Below are positions 44,216-52,994 of a stretch of DNA of 64,000 nucleotides, piece by piece. A model generated the notes under the pieces. That model did not search any database. It had not been told where the DNA came from and saw nothing but the letters and a program-made list of their open reading frames with translations. The position numbers and the translations under genes are program-made. Source of the stretch: Mesorhizobium sp. (GTDB lineage: Bacteria > Pseudomonadota > Alphaproteobacteria > Rhizobiales > Rhizobiaceae); assembly GCA_004020645.1 (NCBI GenBank), contig SAQL01000023.1:1-64000 (forward strand). The letters run 5' to 3'. Position 1 is the first letter of the stretch. Every line of letters starts with the position of its first letter.

Positions 44216-44370
44216 ATGGCGGGTTGAGAATCTAGCGTTCCGGTGGGCCGACGTGAACAACCCGAGAGAGGGCGGAGGCGATGGCGCCGTTCTGATCACC
44301 CGGTCGCTATGGCAGGTCGTAGGTAGTGACGGTCGGCAGCAAACCGTATCTCGCCCTTATTCTCGCCCGC

Positions 44371-44598
44371 TCAAGTGACTGCCGCCTCGTGGAAACCGGC
44401 TGTTTTCGAGGTTACTTGTTGAAATGTTCTGGATATCTGGAAGTACCCGCAGTCAGAGCAGTCGAACTCCGGATAGTCACCGGCAGTCAGTTGTGATTGT
44501 TTCGCCGCCTTCCTGCAAATCGGGCACGGAGCCGAAAGCTTTGCAATTCCATGTCCTCCCAATACGCTTGAAAGAAACCATACGCGGCACTCACGCAC
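44371..44598 (-). CDS. Small zinc-ribbon-like protein
   Basis: Up to 75 residues. Two CxxC knuckles, APCPICRKAA and EFDCSDCGYFQIS, separated by about 20 residues, make a zinc ribbon likely. The first 15 residues look non-natural, so the true start may be a later codon. No family name. It lies between the tRNA and another small hypothetical gene. Confidence 0.5.
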   Translation of the reverse strand: MRECRVWFLSSVLGGHGIAKLSAPCPICRKAAKQSQLTAGDYPEFDCSDCGYFQISRTFQQVTSKTAGFHEAAVT

Positions 44599-44704
44599 AA
44601 GCGGCGCTATTGCGTTGACGGAGTTCTTGATCGGCGACTGCCCTTGGCTACCAAGCGCAACGGACGCCGGCGGAAGAAAGAGGCGGCTTAAGGAAGTGAC
44701 TTGG

Positions 44705-45112
44705 CTAGATCAACCGATGCCGCTCCTTAGATTCGTTTGCCCGTCGCCTCCTGCCATTGGTGTCATTGGTTTTCGCTCGCTGCGCAGCGTCGCTTTGAGC
44801 CCGATCTGAGTTCTTCTTCCTTCCGCTAGTGCCGCCTTCATTCTCCCATCGCTCGATCGCCCTCCGTTCGAGCGCCTTACGCGTCTTAAGCACGTCGAAC
44901 TCAATGCCGACGCCAGCCGATAGAGCTTCACTCGCGATGGCGTCGGCAAGATCGGCGTCGGAGATTTCCAGTTCAGGAAAGATCTGTCTTATTGCTGCTA
45001 GGGCTTCCGAGAGAGCAAATGGTTTCGGGTCTCTTTGGACCTCGTTGAGGAAGGCGCTAATTGCGGCGCGCACTTCAGGCTGAATTCGATGGGTCGGGTC
45101 CGCGCTATTCAT
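44705..45112 (-). CDS. Hypothetical protein (135 aa)
   Basis: From ATG 45112 (MNSADPTHRIQPEVRAAISA) with GGGAGA upstream. A helical, acidic N-terminal two thirds (RQIFPELEISDADLADAIAS) is followed by a strongly basic tail (RAKTNDTNGRRRRANESKER). This looks like a small soluble protein with a nucleic-acid-binding tail. No family recognised. Confidence 0.6.
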   Translation of the reverse strand: MNSADPTHRIQPEVRAAISAFLNEVQRDPKPFALSEALAAIRQIFPELEISDADLADAIASEALSAGVGIEFDVLKTRKALERRAIERWENEGGTSGRKKNSDRAQSDAAQRAKTNDTNGRRRRANESKERHRLI

Positions 45113-45356
45113 GGCGATTCTCCCTGGCAATCGTCTTAACGGTGCATACGCGTTGAGGGTTCCCCACGCGCGCGGGCACCAGTTTTCGCGGGTATGAGTG
45201 ATTGGCCGCATTCACCGTGGCATTTATTGCCTAAGTTCTCCGGCCATTCGCGCAGTCGGTGGAACAGCGCCGACCATACCAGGGCCACGGTCTTTGGGAT
45301 TTCGACCGGGCGGTCATCTCCGCGACTATCAGTGCCTCCGATACCCGGCAGTGCCG

Positions 45357-46212
45357 ATGAGCCTGCTCGACGACATCATCAAGGCCATCACAGAGACGGA
45401 CGAGAAGACATCCTCGATTCTAAGGAAGTGCTTGGTGCTGGCTTACCAGCTCAAGAACGATACTCTAAAGGCTTGGGTGTCAAAGGAGCTGAACGGATAC
45501 GATCGCGACGAACCAGACCTGCCAGACTTCCGGAGGGTTGGTGCGCCGGCGCGGGGCCTGTTCATCGGCGCCTTCCAGCAGATCAATGATCAGCCGATCC
45601 CGTCAGCGTTGCTCAAGCCAGAGCATCAGCATTTCGCCGAGACGGCGATGCTCACGCAGCCGCTCGTCGCCTACGAAGCGCAAGATCCCACAAAAAACGC
45701 CTCGATTCCTTGGCCGGCCAACCTCGTCATCCTCTACCAGTCGACGTTTTTCGATGGTGACATGGCAGGAACTCCCAGGACCTTCGCTGGCCTCGATTGT
45801 CGACGCGGTTCGTACCCGCATGCTGACTTTCGTACTTGAGCTCAAGGAGCAGGTCGAGGTCGAGGACGTCGCCGTCGAAGCGCTGCCGCCGTCCACCGTT
45901 CAGACGCTGGTGCAGATGACCGTTATCGGCGGAACCAACGTTTTCGGAAACGTCGAGCAGTTCGCCGCGCAGACCGTGCAAGTCGGCGATGCCGAGAGCC
46001 TGCGTGGCACCCCTGGCGCGCTCGGCGTCGATCACAAGGAGCTCGAGGCCCTTGAGGCCGACATCGCCGCTGACAAGGAGGATCAGCCAGAGAAGAAATC
46101 GCTCGGCAAGCGAACGCTCGAATGGGTCGGTCGGAACGCCAAGGCCGCCGGGAAAGGCGCGGTGAAGATATGCCAGACCACGGCTGAGACAGATCAACGG
46201 TTGCGATCTTGA
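45357..46212 (+). pseudogene. AbiTii-domain protein with a frameshift
   Basis: MSLLDDIIKAITETDEKTSS and LRKCLVLAYQLKNDTLKAWV are the AbiTii domain found in abortive-infection type phage defence proteins. The frame continues to PWPANLVILYQSTFFDGD, then shifts near 45765 into LPGPSLASIVDAVRTRMLTF and FVLELKEQVEVEDVAVEALP and runs to the TGA at 46210-46212. Together about 280 residues, near the family's usual length. One base would restore it. Located 1.1 kb from the tRNA-Arg, a common island site. Confidence 0.75.
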
Positions 46213-46222
46213 TTTGATGCCC

Positions 46223-46351
46223 CTGGATCATCCCGCCGGGGTGGCCCGCGAGATCATCCGAGTGGTGGACGCGCCGCCCATGTCGATCCGTCGCGGGACG
46301 GCGCCGAGACCGTCAATGGCAGATCTACTCTTCCGACGCCGCGGCGCCTAA
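46223..46351 (+). pseudogene. C-terminal trace of an SDR oxidoreductase
   Basis: One frame reads HPAGVAREIIRVVDAPPMSI, and an overlapping frame reads DGAETVNG. Both resemble the last 60 residues of a common SDR subfamily (VA-x-IVRVVDAPP, then DGAE-VN). The upstream part is missing. The following 46352-46643 holds nothing I can support. Confidence 0.4.
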
Positions 46352-46643
46352 GGCCCGCATCGGGTCAGAACAACCCGTTCCGGACGCATTCCTCTCTGCA
46401 ATCTTATGCGACTTTGCCCGATGTCGGTCGGCAACTCCGCGCCATGAGCGGACGCTGGTGATGGCGAGGCTCTTGCATTTGCTGATCAGCCAGTGGGTGA
46501 AACAATTACGCGAAGGCTGGCGTTTACCCTAAGTTCAGGGCTAAGCTCAGGGCTGAAACCCGCAACCCGGTGCCGCCGAACTCACGCATGTCCATAGGAT
46601 CCTCTTGGCCAATTGTGGAAAAAGTCCTCTAGAGGTGAGGAGC

Positions 46644-48167
46644 TTAGGCGGCCTCAGACCTGTGGATCAGATTCATGATGCCCTCGCTCATGCCAGCGTA
46701 GGATCCATCGTTGATTAGCTGGCCCTGAAGCCGGTAGTCGTTCATGACAAGGATCCTATCAGCGAGCAGGATCATTTCGGGCATATCGCTCGTGATCAGC
46801 AGAATGGCAGTGCCGTTGTCGGCGAGTTCGCGGAGTAAGTCGTGCAGATAGGCCTTGGTCTTGATGTCGATTCCGACTGAAGGCTCGTCAACCAGCAATA
46901 TCTTGACACCTGCTGCCAGCCATTTGGCGACGCTGATTTTCTGCTGATTGCCGCCCGAAAGGTTGGCCACCGTCTGCGCGAGGCTGGGTGTTTTCACCTC
47001 AAGCTTTTCGATGTATGGCGTTACCTTGTGTCGCACGAGGCGGTCAGTTAAGAATCCGAGAAGTGCCGAAAGGGGGCGCCACACTGTGATCCCAGCATTT
47101 CCCAGCACCGAATGCATCAAGACCAGACCTTCGCCTTTTCGATCTTCGCTGACGTATCCCACACGATGGATATGGAGGGCTTCCCCGACCGACCTGATCT
47201 TGGCCGGCTTTCCGTCGATCTCGACCGTACCAGCCGTCAACGGAAACTGACCCAGGATGCATTTTGCAAGCTCCGTCCTTCCGGCGCCAACGAGACCATA
47301 GAGGCCCACAATCTCGCCTTTTCGGACATGCAGATTGACGTTTGCGTGGCCTAGAGATGTTTCAACATTCTTGAGCTCGATGGCGGGAGGAACTCCAGGA
47401 GGAGTGTCCCGCTTTCGCCAGCCGCCGTCACCCTCGGCCCGGCCGATCATCAATCGGACAATGTCTTGCCGTCCCAGGCCCTCCATTGGCCGGCTTTCAC
47501 AGGCATTCGAACCATCCCTCAGCACTGTGACGCTGTCGCAAAGCTCTTGCGCTTCTTCCAGCTTGTGGCTGACAAAAAGCAGGCTGGCGCCGCTGTCCCG
47601 CAGCTTTCGTAAAAACGAGAATAAAAGATCAGTTTCACTCGGGGTAAGCGATGCGGTTGGTTCATCCAGGAGAAGCACTCGCGAACGCAGGGACAAAGCC
47701 TTGGCGATTTCGACTAGCTGCATTTTGGCGACGCTGAGGCGCGATACCGGGGTTCTTGGGTCGATGTCCAGGCCGAGGGCCTCAAGCCAACGCGCTGCCT
47801 GCTTGTTCAAGTTGGCGTAGTCGACCGGCTTCAGCAACGAAGCGCCAAGTTGCTCGAGATGGATATTTTCCGCAACAGAAAATCGCGGAATAAGGTTCCG
47901 TTCTTGATGTACGACGCCGACGCGATGAGCGATAGCCTCGCGCGGCGAGGCGAAATGAACCTCTTGGCCCTCCAGGATGAGCCGGCCGGCGTCGGGGTGA
48001 TGAACCCCGGTAATAATCTTGATAAGCGTTGACTTCCCTGCGCCGTTTTCGCCGAGCAAAGCATGTATGGAATGGGTTTTAAGTGTCAGTGAAACGCCCT
48101 TGAGTGCCTTTACGCCTGGGAAAGACTTCTCAATGCCTGTAGCCTGGAACGCAATCTCGCTCGCCAT
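46644..48167 (-). CDS. Sugar ABC transporter ATPase with two nucleotide-binding domains
   Basis: 507 residues, RbsA/MglA class. Domain 1 has Walker A GENGAGKST, a variant signature LSVAKMQLVEIAKAL and Walker B VLLLDEPTASL. Domain 2 has the degenerate GLVGAGRTEL, signature LSGGNQQKISVAKWL and ILLVDEPSVGID. Last gene of a four-gene leftward operon (binding protein, two permeases, ATPase), one base after the preceding gene. Confidence 0.95.
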   Translation of the reverse strand: MASEIAFQATGIEKSFPGVKALKGVSLTLKTHSIHALLGENGAGKSTLIKIITGVHHPDAGRLILEGQEVHFASPREAIAHRVGVVHQERNLIPRFSVAENIHLEQLGASLLKPVDYANLNKQAARWLEALGLDIDPRTPVSRLSVAKMQLVEIAKALSLRSRVLLLDEPTASLTPSETDLLFSFLRKLRDSGASLLFVSHKLEEAQELCDSVTVLRDGSNACESRPMEGLGRQDIVRLMIGRAEGDGGWRKRDTPPGVPPAIELKNVETSLGHANVNLHVRKGEIVGLYGLVGAGRTELAKCILGQFPLTAGTVEIDGKPAKIRSVGEALHIHRVGYVSEDRKGEGLVLMHSVLGNAGITVWRPLSALLGFLTDRLVRHKVTPYIEKLEVKTPSLAQTVANLSGGNQQKISVAKWLAAGVKILLVDEPSVGIDIKTKAYLHDLLRELADNGTAILLITSDMPEMILLADRILVMNDYRLQGQLINDGSYAGMSEGIMNLIHRSEAA

Positions 48168-48168
48168 T

Positions 48169-49140
48169 TCAGAGCCTCTTGAGCTTTCGTGACAAACGAC
48201 TTTCGCGGAAACGATTCGCGCCCACTGCCGCCAAGATCATTGCGCCCAGCACGACCTGCACGAGGAACGGGTCGATGTCGAAAAGAACCAGGGCTTGCGT
48301 GATTATTGCAACGATCACCACCCCAAGCAGAGTAGCGGGCACACTTACATGGCCGCCGGCCAAAATGGCGCCGCCTATTACAGGCGCGGCAAAAGACAAG
48401 ATTAGCCAGTCGTCGCCGATCGTCGGTTGACCCATTTGTAAACGGGCAACAAGGAGAAGACCTGCCAGCGCAGCGAGGAAACCCGAAAGCGCGTGCGCGG
48501 TGACAACTGTATTTTCGATTGAAATTCCCGACAGCTCCGCGGCATGTTGATTGCCACCGACCGCCAGAATAAACCGCCCTATAGGTTGGCGATTAAGCAT
48601 GAACCACAAGACTAGCCCGACAGCCATGGTCGGGAGCATCAACCAAGGAACGACCCCGAAGATCGCGCCTTGTCCGACGGATTTCACGCTTTCCGCAATA
48701 TTATAGAACGGTTGCGCATGTGTGATGCCCAAATTGATGCCCTTGTAAACGGACAGGGTTGCCAAGGTAATCACGAACGCCGAAATGCCAGTTCGGGCGA
48801 TCAGGACTCCGTTAATAATTCCGCATATGACCCCAATAGACAGCGCGCTTAAAGCGGCAAGGGGTGCCGGGACGTGCCACACGTCCATCATGCCGGCGAA
48901 AACAATAGCGCAAAGGCCGCCGATGGCCCCGACAGACAAATTCATCTGTCCGATGGCGATGATGAGCATTTGCGAAAACGCGATCAGGCCATTCACGGCA
49001 ATTGCGAGCAGAAGCACCTGAATATTCAGTGGGGATAGGAAGGACGGGTTGAAGCTCCCCACAATGACAACGGCGATGATCGTAACCAACAGAGGCCCAA
49101 ACCAGTCGCTCCGCATCGCGTTGGCCAAGGAGCCGTTCAT
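48169..49140 (-). CDS. Sugar ABC transporter permease 2
   Basis: 323 residues from ATG 49140 (MNGSLANAMRSDWFGPLLVT). RbsC-type: about eight to ten membrane helices, with the conserved GGNQHAAELSGI and GGAILAGG motifs. The start overlaps the previous gene's stop by four bases (ATGA). Confidence 0.9.
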   Translation of the reverse strand: MNGSLANAMRSDWFGPLLVTIIAVVIVGSFNPSFLSPLNIQVLLLAIAVNGLIAFSQMLIIAIGQMNLSVGAIGGLCAIVFAGMMDVWHVPAPLAALSALSIGVICGIINGVLIARTGISAFVITLATLSVYKGINLGITHAQPFYNIAESVKSVGQGAIFGVVPWLMLPTMAVGLVLWFMLNRQPIGRFILAVGGNQHAAELSGISIENTVVTAHALSGFLAALAGLLLVARLQMGQPTIGDDWLILSFAAPVIGGAILAGGHVSVPATLLGVVIVAIITQALVLFDIDPFLVQVVLGAMILAAVGANRFRESRLSRKLKRL

Positions 49141-50177
49141 GCCATATTCCTCCGGGCCAGAAAGGTTCGGCGGGTTTTGTCCATCAGCACCGCAGCCAGC
49201 AAGAGCAGCCCCAAAAAGCTCTGAATCCAGAAATCCCCCAGCTGCAGTAGAAGCAAACCACTGGTGAGCATCGTCACCAAAAACGCACCCAGACACGTCC
49301 CCAGCACCGAGGCTTTGCCGCCTGTCAAAAGTGTCCCGCCCAACACAGGACCAAGGAACGCGATTAGCAGCCAGTCTTGTCCGAGTTGTCCCGCCATTGA
49401 TGGGATCGCCGCTCCGTTGCGTGCGACCAGCATCAGAGCCGCACAGGCGGCGAGCGCACCAGACAGCATGTGGCAGTATATGAAGATGCGCCCGACATTT
49501 ATACCGGACATCTCCGCTGCCTCGGGCTTGGCGCCAGCAGCCAGCATCTCGCGCCCAACCGCAGTCAAGTTATAAAGATATCCTAAGAACAATGCAGCCA
49601 TGAGGCTAACCAGGAGGAGCGGAGAAAAAATACCCAATAGCTTCATGCGTCCAAACGCTGCAAAGACGGGTGGCAGAGCGCGATAGGATTCTGCACGCGT
49701 CAGGAAAATCATTACGCCGAAGAAAATGCTCATTGTGGCGAGCGTGATGATGAAGCTGTGCAATCCCGTGCGAACGGAAGTCCATCCGTTGATGAAGCCC
49801 AGCATGGCACCAAGGGCGACCGCCGAGAGAATTGCAATTGGCCAGGGAAGCCCGACGACTTCAATAAGGTATCCGCAAGTCATTGCAGCACAGACGCCGA
49901 TCGCCCCTACCGCAAGGTTCAATCCCCCGGTTATAACCACGACCATCATGGCCAGGCCGATCATGATATTGACGGCTGCGATACGACCGAGGCTGAACAA
50001 ATTGAAGGGCGAAAAGAAACCATCTGTGGCGAATTGGAAGGCCAGTGCGAAGAGGACAATAAGAGCGATGAGACCAAACTCATTGGTCAAATAGAATCGG
50101 GTCGCGGCCGTGTTTCTGCGTGGTTTGCCGACAATGTCGCCACTGGGACCCTTCGCCGGCAGATCTGGATAAGACAT
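49137..50177 (-). CDS. Sugar ABC transporter permease 1
   Basis: 346 residues, same family as its neighbour: GGLNLAVGAIGVCAAMTCGY, GAKPEAAEMSGIN and LGGTLLTGGK. Multiple membrane helices. A pair of distinct RbsC-type permeases suggests a heterodimeric channel. Confidence 0.9.
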   Translation of the reverse strand: MSYPDLPAKGPSGDIVGKPRRNTAATRFYLTNEFGLIALIVLFALAFQFATDGFFSPFNLFSLGRIAAVNIMIGLAMMVVVITGGLNLAVGAIGVCAAMTCGYLIEVVGLPWPIAILSAVALGAMLGFINGWTSVRTGLHSFIITLATMSIFFGVMIFLTRAESYRALPPVFAAFGRMKLLGIFSPLLLVSLMAALFLGYLYNLTAVGREMLAAGAKPEAAEMSGINVGRIFIYCHMLSGALAACAALMLVARNGAAIPSMAGQLGQDWLLIAFLGPVLGGTLLTGGKASVLGTCLGAFLVTMLTSGLLLLQLGDFWIQSFLGLLLLAAVLMDKTRRTFLARRNMA

Positions 50178-50251
50178 AGTTTCGCACCTTCAATGCCCAG
50201 GCCGCGGTCAAGCCTGGCTCTGGTCACGACAGACACCGTGCAATCTAGGTG

Positions 50252-50284
50252 GCCGCCGGGTCTGTGTGAATGGAGCCCGGCGGC
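50252..50284 (-). terminator. Intergenic hairpin after the sugar-binding-protein gene
   Basis: GCCGCCGGG and CCCGGCGGC are a perfect 9-bp stem with a 15-base loop, 18 bases beyond the binding-protein stop. No T-run. As with 29988-30014, this placement fits an RNA-stabilising or attenuating hairpin that favours expression of the binding protein. Confidence 0.6.
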
Positions 50285-50301
50285 GTTTGGGGCAGTCTCG
50301 G

Positions 50302-51327
50302 TTATTTGCAGGTCAGATAAGTCGCCTGGAATGTTTCAAAGAGCTTCTTGGTCGTGTCGCGCATGGCGTCGACATAAGTGTCCACCTTGTCGGCCGCGAC
50401 ATAAGCGGTCCCCGAGTCGATGAACTTGTCAGTTAGGGCGTTCTTCTTAAAGGGCGCGTCGGTCTTGACGGTGCAGCCAGAACGAAGCTTATCGAGAACG
50501 AAAGTCCCGATATAGCCTTGCCCGTACGGATTCTGCAGCATTGTGCCATTCACAAAGCCGTCCTTGATCGCCTTCAGCACAACTTCGTCGTGATCGATGG
50601 CTACCATCTTGATGCGCTTGTCGCCAATCTTTCGGACCGCGTTCGAGGCTACAACCGCAGGAACCCAAGCGCTCGTGATGATGCCGTCAACGTCGTTGGC
50701 GTGAGCTGCCAGGTAGGCATTGATCTTTTCCTCCGCTGGCTCGGGCGCATCGATGTCAGCGATGACTTGGACGACCGTTGCGCCTTCTTCCTCCGCCGCT
50801 TTTTTGACGGCGTCGATGCGAAGCTGGGTATTCGGATCAACAAGGAAGCCGGTGAAATGAGCAATGCGCTTCTTGGTGCCGGTCAGTGTTTTCAAAAGCT
50901 CCTTGGTTCCGATGTACGCCGAATTGCCAGTGTCGGTACCGAGGCAGAAGCTTGCTGAAGAAGGATCCTTGAAGCAACCCGCGCCGCCGACGACAGGTGC
51001 GCCATTAGAGACGAGCTCGTCGACAGTACTGACAGATCCAACGGGGTCACCTGGAAAGATCAGAAAGCCGTTGTAACCCTGTGTCAGAAGGCTCTCGAGC
51101 AGCTGATTCTGCTGGCTGAGTTCCCATTTTTGCGGCACCTTGTAGTCTGCTGCGGCCAAGCCAAAATCCTTGGCAGCATCCTTGCCGGCCTGCTCCCACG
51201 CCGCGAAGTAGGGGTGCGGACCTCCGGGAACCAGCGCGATTTTTGAATCTCCAGCGGCGGAGGCGGACCCCACGCCTACGGCGGATAGCAATCCAATCGC
51301 GAGCACGCGACGCAGATAATTCGACAT
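50302..51327 (-). CDS. Periplasmic sugar-binding protein
   Basis: 341 residues from ATG 51327, with GGAGG seven bases upstream. Signal peptide MSNYLRRVLAIGLLSAVGVG, cleaved near SASAAGDSK. RbsB-type (peripla_BP_4) fold: ALVPGGPHPYFAAWEQAG, then QNQLLESLLTQGYNGFLIFP, then MVAIDHDEVVLKAIKDG. Ligand is unknown; the linked uxuA/uxuB genes suggest a hexuronate or a related sugar acid. Confidence 0.9.
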   Translation of the reverse strand: MSNYLRRVLAIGLLSAVGVGSASAAGDSKIALVPGGPHPYFAAWEQAGKDAAKDFGLAAADYKVPQKWELSQQNQLLESLLTQGYNGFLIFPGDPVGSVSTVDELVSNGAPVVGGAGCFKDPSSASFCLGTDTGNSAYIGTKELLKTLTGTKKRIAHFTGFLVDPNTQLRIDAVKKAAEEEGATVVQVIADIDAPEPAEEKINAYLAAHANDVDGIITSAWVPAVVASNAVRKIGDKRIKMVAIDHDEVVLKAIKDGFVNGTMLQNPYGQGYIGTFVLDKLRSGCTVKTDAPFKKNALTDKFIDSGTAYVAADKVDTYVDAMRDTTKKLFETFQATYLTCK

Positions 51328-51424
51328 TAAGACTCCTCCGGTTTGGAGCGCCGCCTTTCCCCACCTAAAATTGTGGAGGCAGCCAGCGCAAATGGCTTGC
51401 ATTCACCACAAAAGTTCTAGTACA

Positions 51425-51436
51425 CTTGTATACAAG
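51425..51436. promoter_or_regulatory. GntR-type operator CTTGTATACAAG
   Basis: A perfect 12-bp palindrome containing TTGTATACAA, the kind of site bound by FCD-subfamily GntR repressors. It lies in the divergent gap between the sugar ABC operon (start 51327) and the GntR gene (start 51536), so it could control both directions. Confidence 0.75.
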
Positions 51437-51535
51437 GCGCAACCGCTTTTTTGTTGATGAGATTTTTTGGATGACGGTATGCAAGACGGTGAGCGGACTG
51501 CGATATCGCGTTTCGACCAGAATGGAGCGAAAGCT

Positions 51536-52228
51536 ATGTCTTCCGGATTGGCCGAATTAGACGTGTCTCTCAACCGGCGCAGTTCGGCTAGTGAACAGAT
51601 TTACACCGCCCTGCGTGAGGCAATCGTGCGCGCCAGGCTCTTGCCTGGCGAGTCGATCAGTGAAAACGCCGTGTGTCGCCAGTTCAATGTGTCTCGCACG
51701 CCCGTGAGGGCGGCAATTCAAAGGCTAGCCGAAGACGGACTAGTGAATGTCTTTCCGCAACTCGGCAGCTTTGTCTCGCAAATTGACATCGTCAGCATCC
51801 AGGATAGTCATTTTATCCGCCGCTCCCTGGAAACTTGCCTTCTTCGCGAAGTTGCGCCGCGTTGGACGCGCGCGATGAGCGCCGAAATGCGTTCACTGGT
51901 CGCAGCACAAGAGCGCAGTATCTCTGAGGGCGATATTGACGGCTTTCACGAGAATGACGAGAATTTTCACCAACTGTTTGCGACATTTGCGCAGCGACCG
52001 GGCGTGTGGACGACCATCCACGCTGCCAAAGCCAAGCTGACTCGCTTCATTCGTTTCTCCGGCAATGCCGAACGATTTGCGGCTGTGCTGCAAGAACATC
52101 TGGCAATTCTGGATGCGCTAGACGCCAAGGACAGCCTTGGTGCGGAAGCCGCATTGGTTGCCCATCTCGACAAAATCTTTGTCCTTTTCGACGCGCATGC
52201 GGCGGAGGCACGCCGTGCCGCCGTCTGA
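51536..52228 (+). CDS. GntR/FCD-family regulator of the hexuronate locus
   Basis: 230 residues from ATG 51536 (MSSGLAELDVSLNRRSSASE) with GGAG upstream; TTG 51467 would add 23 residues. Residues 18-85 are the winged helix (FNVSRTPVRAAIQRLAEDGL); residues 95-220 are the FCD domain (DENFHQLFATFAQRPGVW, EHLAILDALDAKD). Probably represses the divergent transporter operon and its own operon until a uronate intermediate is present. Confidence 0.85.
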   Translation: MSSGLAELDVSLNRRSSASEQIYTALREAIVRARLLPGESISENAVCRQFNVSRTPVRAAIQRLAEDGLVNVFPQLGSFVSQIDIVSIQDSHFIRRSLETCLLREVAPRWTRAMSAEMRSLVAAQERSISEGDIDGFHENDENFHQLFATFAQRPGVWTTIHAAKAKLTRFIRFSGNAERFAAVLQEHLAILDALDAKDSLGAEAALVAHLDKIFVLFDAHAAEARRAAV

Positions 52229-52235
52229 CCAAGCA

Positions 52236-52994
52236 ATGGAGAATTCTCGCTTGCAATCGCTAGAAGGAAGAACCGCTGTCGTAACCGGAGGCGCAGGCGC
52301 CATCGGCTCTGCGATTGCACTGGGACTGGCGCGCGCAGGTGTGCACGTGGCAGTTCTGGATCTGCTCCCCGAGGCCGCACAGGCGCTGGCTTCAAGGATA
52401 GGGCATGGTGCAATTGCCGTCGGCGTTGATCTGGCAGCCGAGAGTTCCACGCGCGCGGCGGCGGAGAAGGTTCTTCGGCACTTTGCTTCGGTCGACATTT
52501 TAGTCAACAATGCCGGAATTCTGTCGAACCACAAAATGGCTGATACCTCGGTCGAGGAATGGCGAAGGGTCAACACAGTCAACGTCGAAGCCGCATTCTT
52601 TCTCGCCCAGATATTTCTTCCAGGGATGCGCTCAACGCGGTGGGGTCGGGTGATCAATATCTCCTCATATGCGGCCAAAAGCGGAGGTTTGACTGCAGGG
52701 ACGGCGTATTCAGTTTCGAAGAGCGCGATGATAGGGCTGACGTTTTCAATCGCCCGCGAGACCGCTGGCCAGGGCGTAACCTCTAATGCAATTGCGCCCG
52801 CCTACGTAATGTCGCCGATGGTTTCCGAACAGCTCAACGACCAACAGCGCGCAGACCAGCTTGCACAAATCCCGGTCGGGCGATTTTGTGAACCTCAAGA
52901 AGTCGCCCACACCGTTTCATTCCTCGCTTCACCTCTAGCAGGCTTCATCACGGGCGAGGTTATCGACATGAACGGTGGTCTCCATTTCGATTGA
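52236..52994 (+). CDS. Short-chain dehydrogenase/reductase
   Basis: 252 residues from ATG 52236, seven bases after the regulator. Classical SDR: TGGAGAIG cofactor site, NNAG, catalytic Ser (NISSYAAKSGG) and YSVSK. It ends FITGEVIDMNGGLHFD, as is normal. In a uronate cluster it may oxidise or reduce an uronate or aldonate, but the substrate is not fixed by sequence. Confidence 0.9.
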   Translation: MENSRLQSLEGRTAVVTGGAGAIGSAIALGLARAGVHVAVLDLLPEAAQALASRIGHGAIAVGVDLAAESSTRAAAEKVLRHFASVDILVNNAGILSNHKMADTSVEEWRRVNTVNVEAAFFLAQIFLPGMRSTRWGRVINISSYAAKSGGLTAGTAYSVSKSAMIGLTFSIARETAGQGVTSNAIAPAYVMSPMVSEQLNDQQRADQLAQIPVGRFCEPQEVAHTVSFLASPLAGFITGEVIDMNGGLHFD

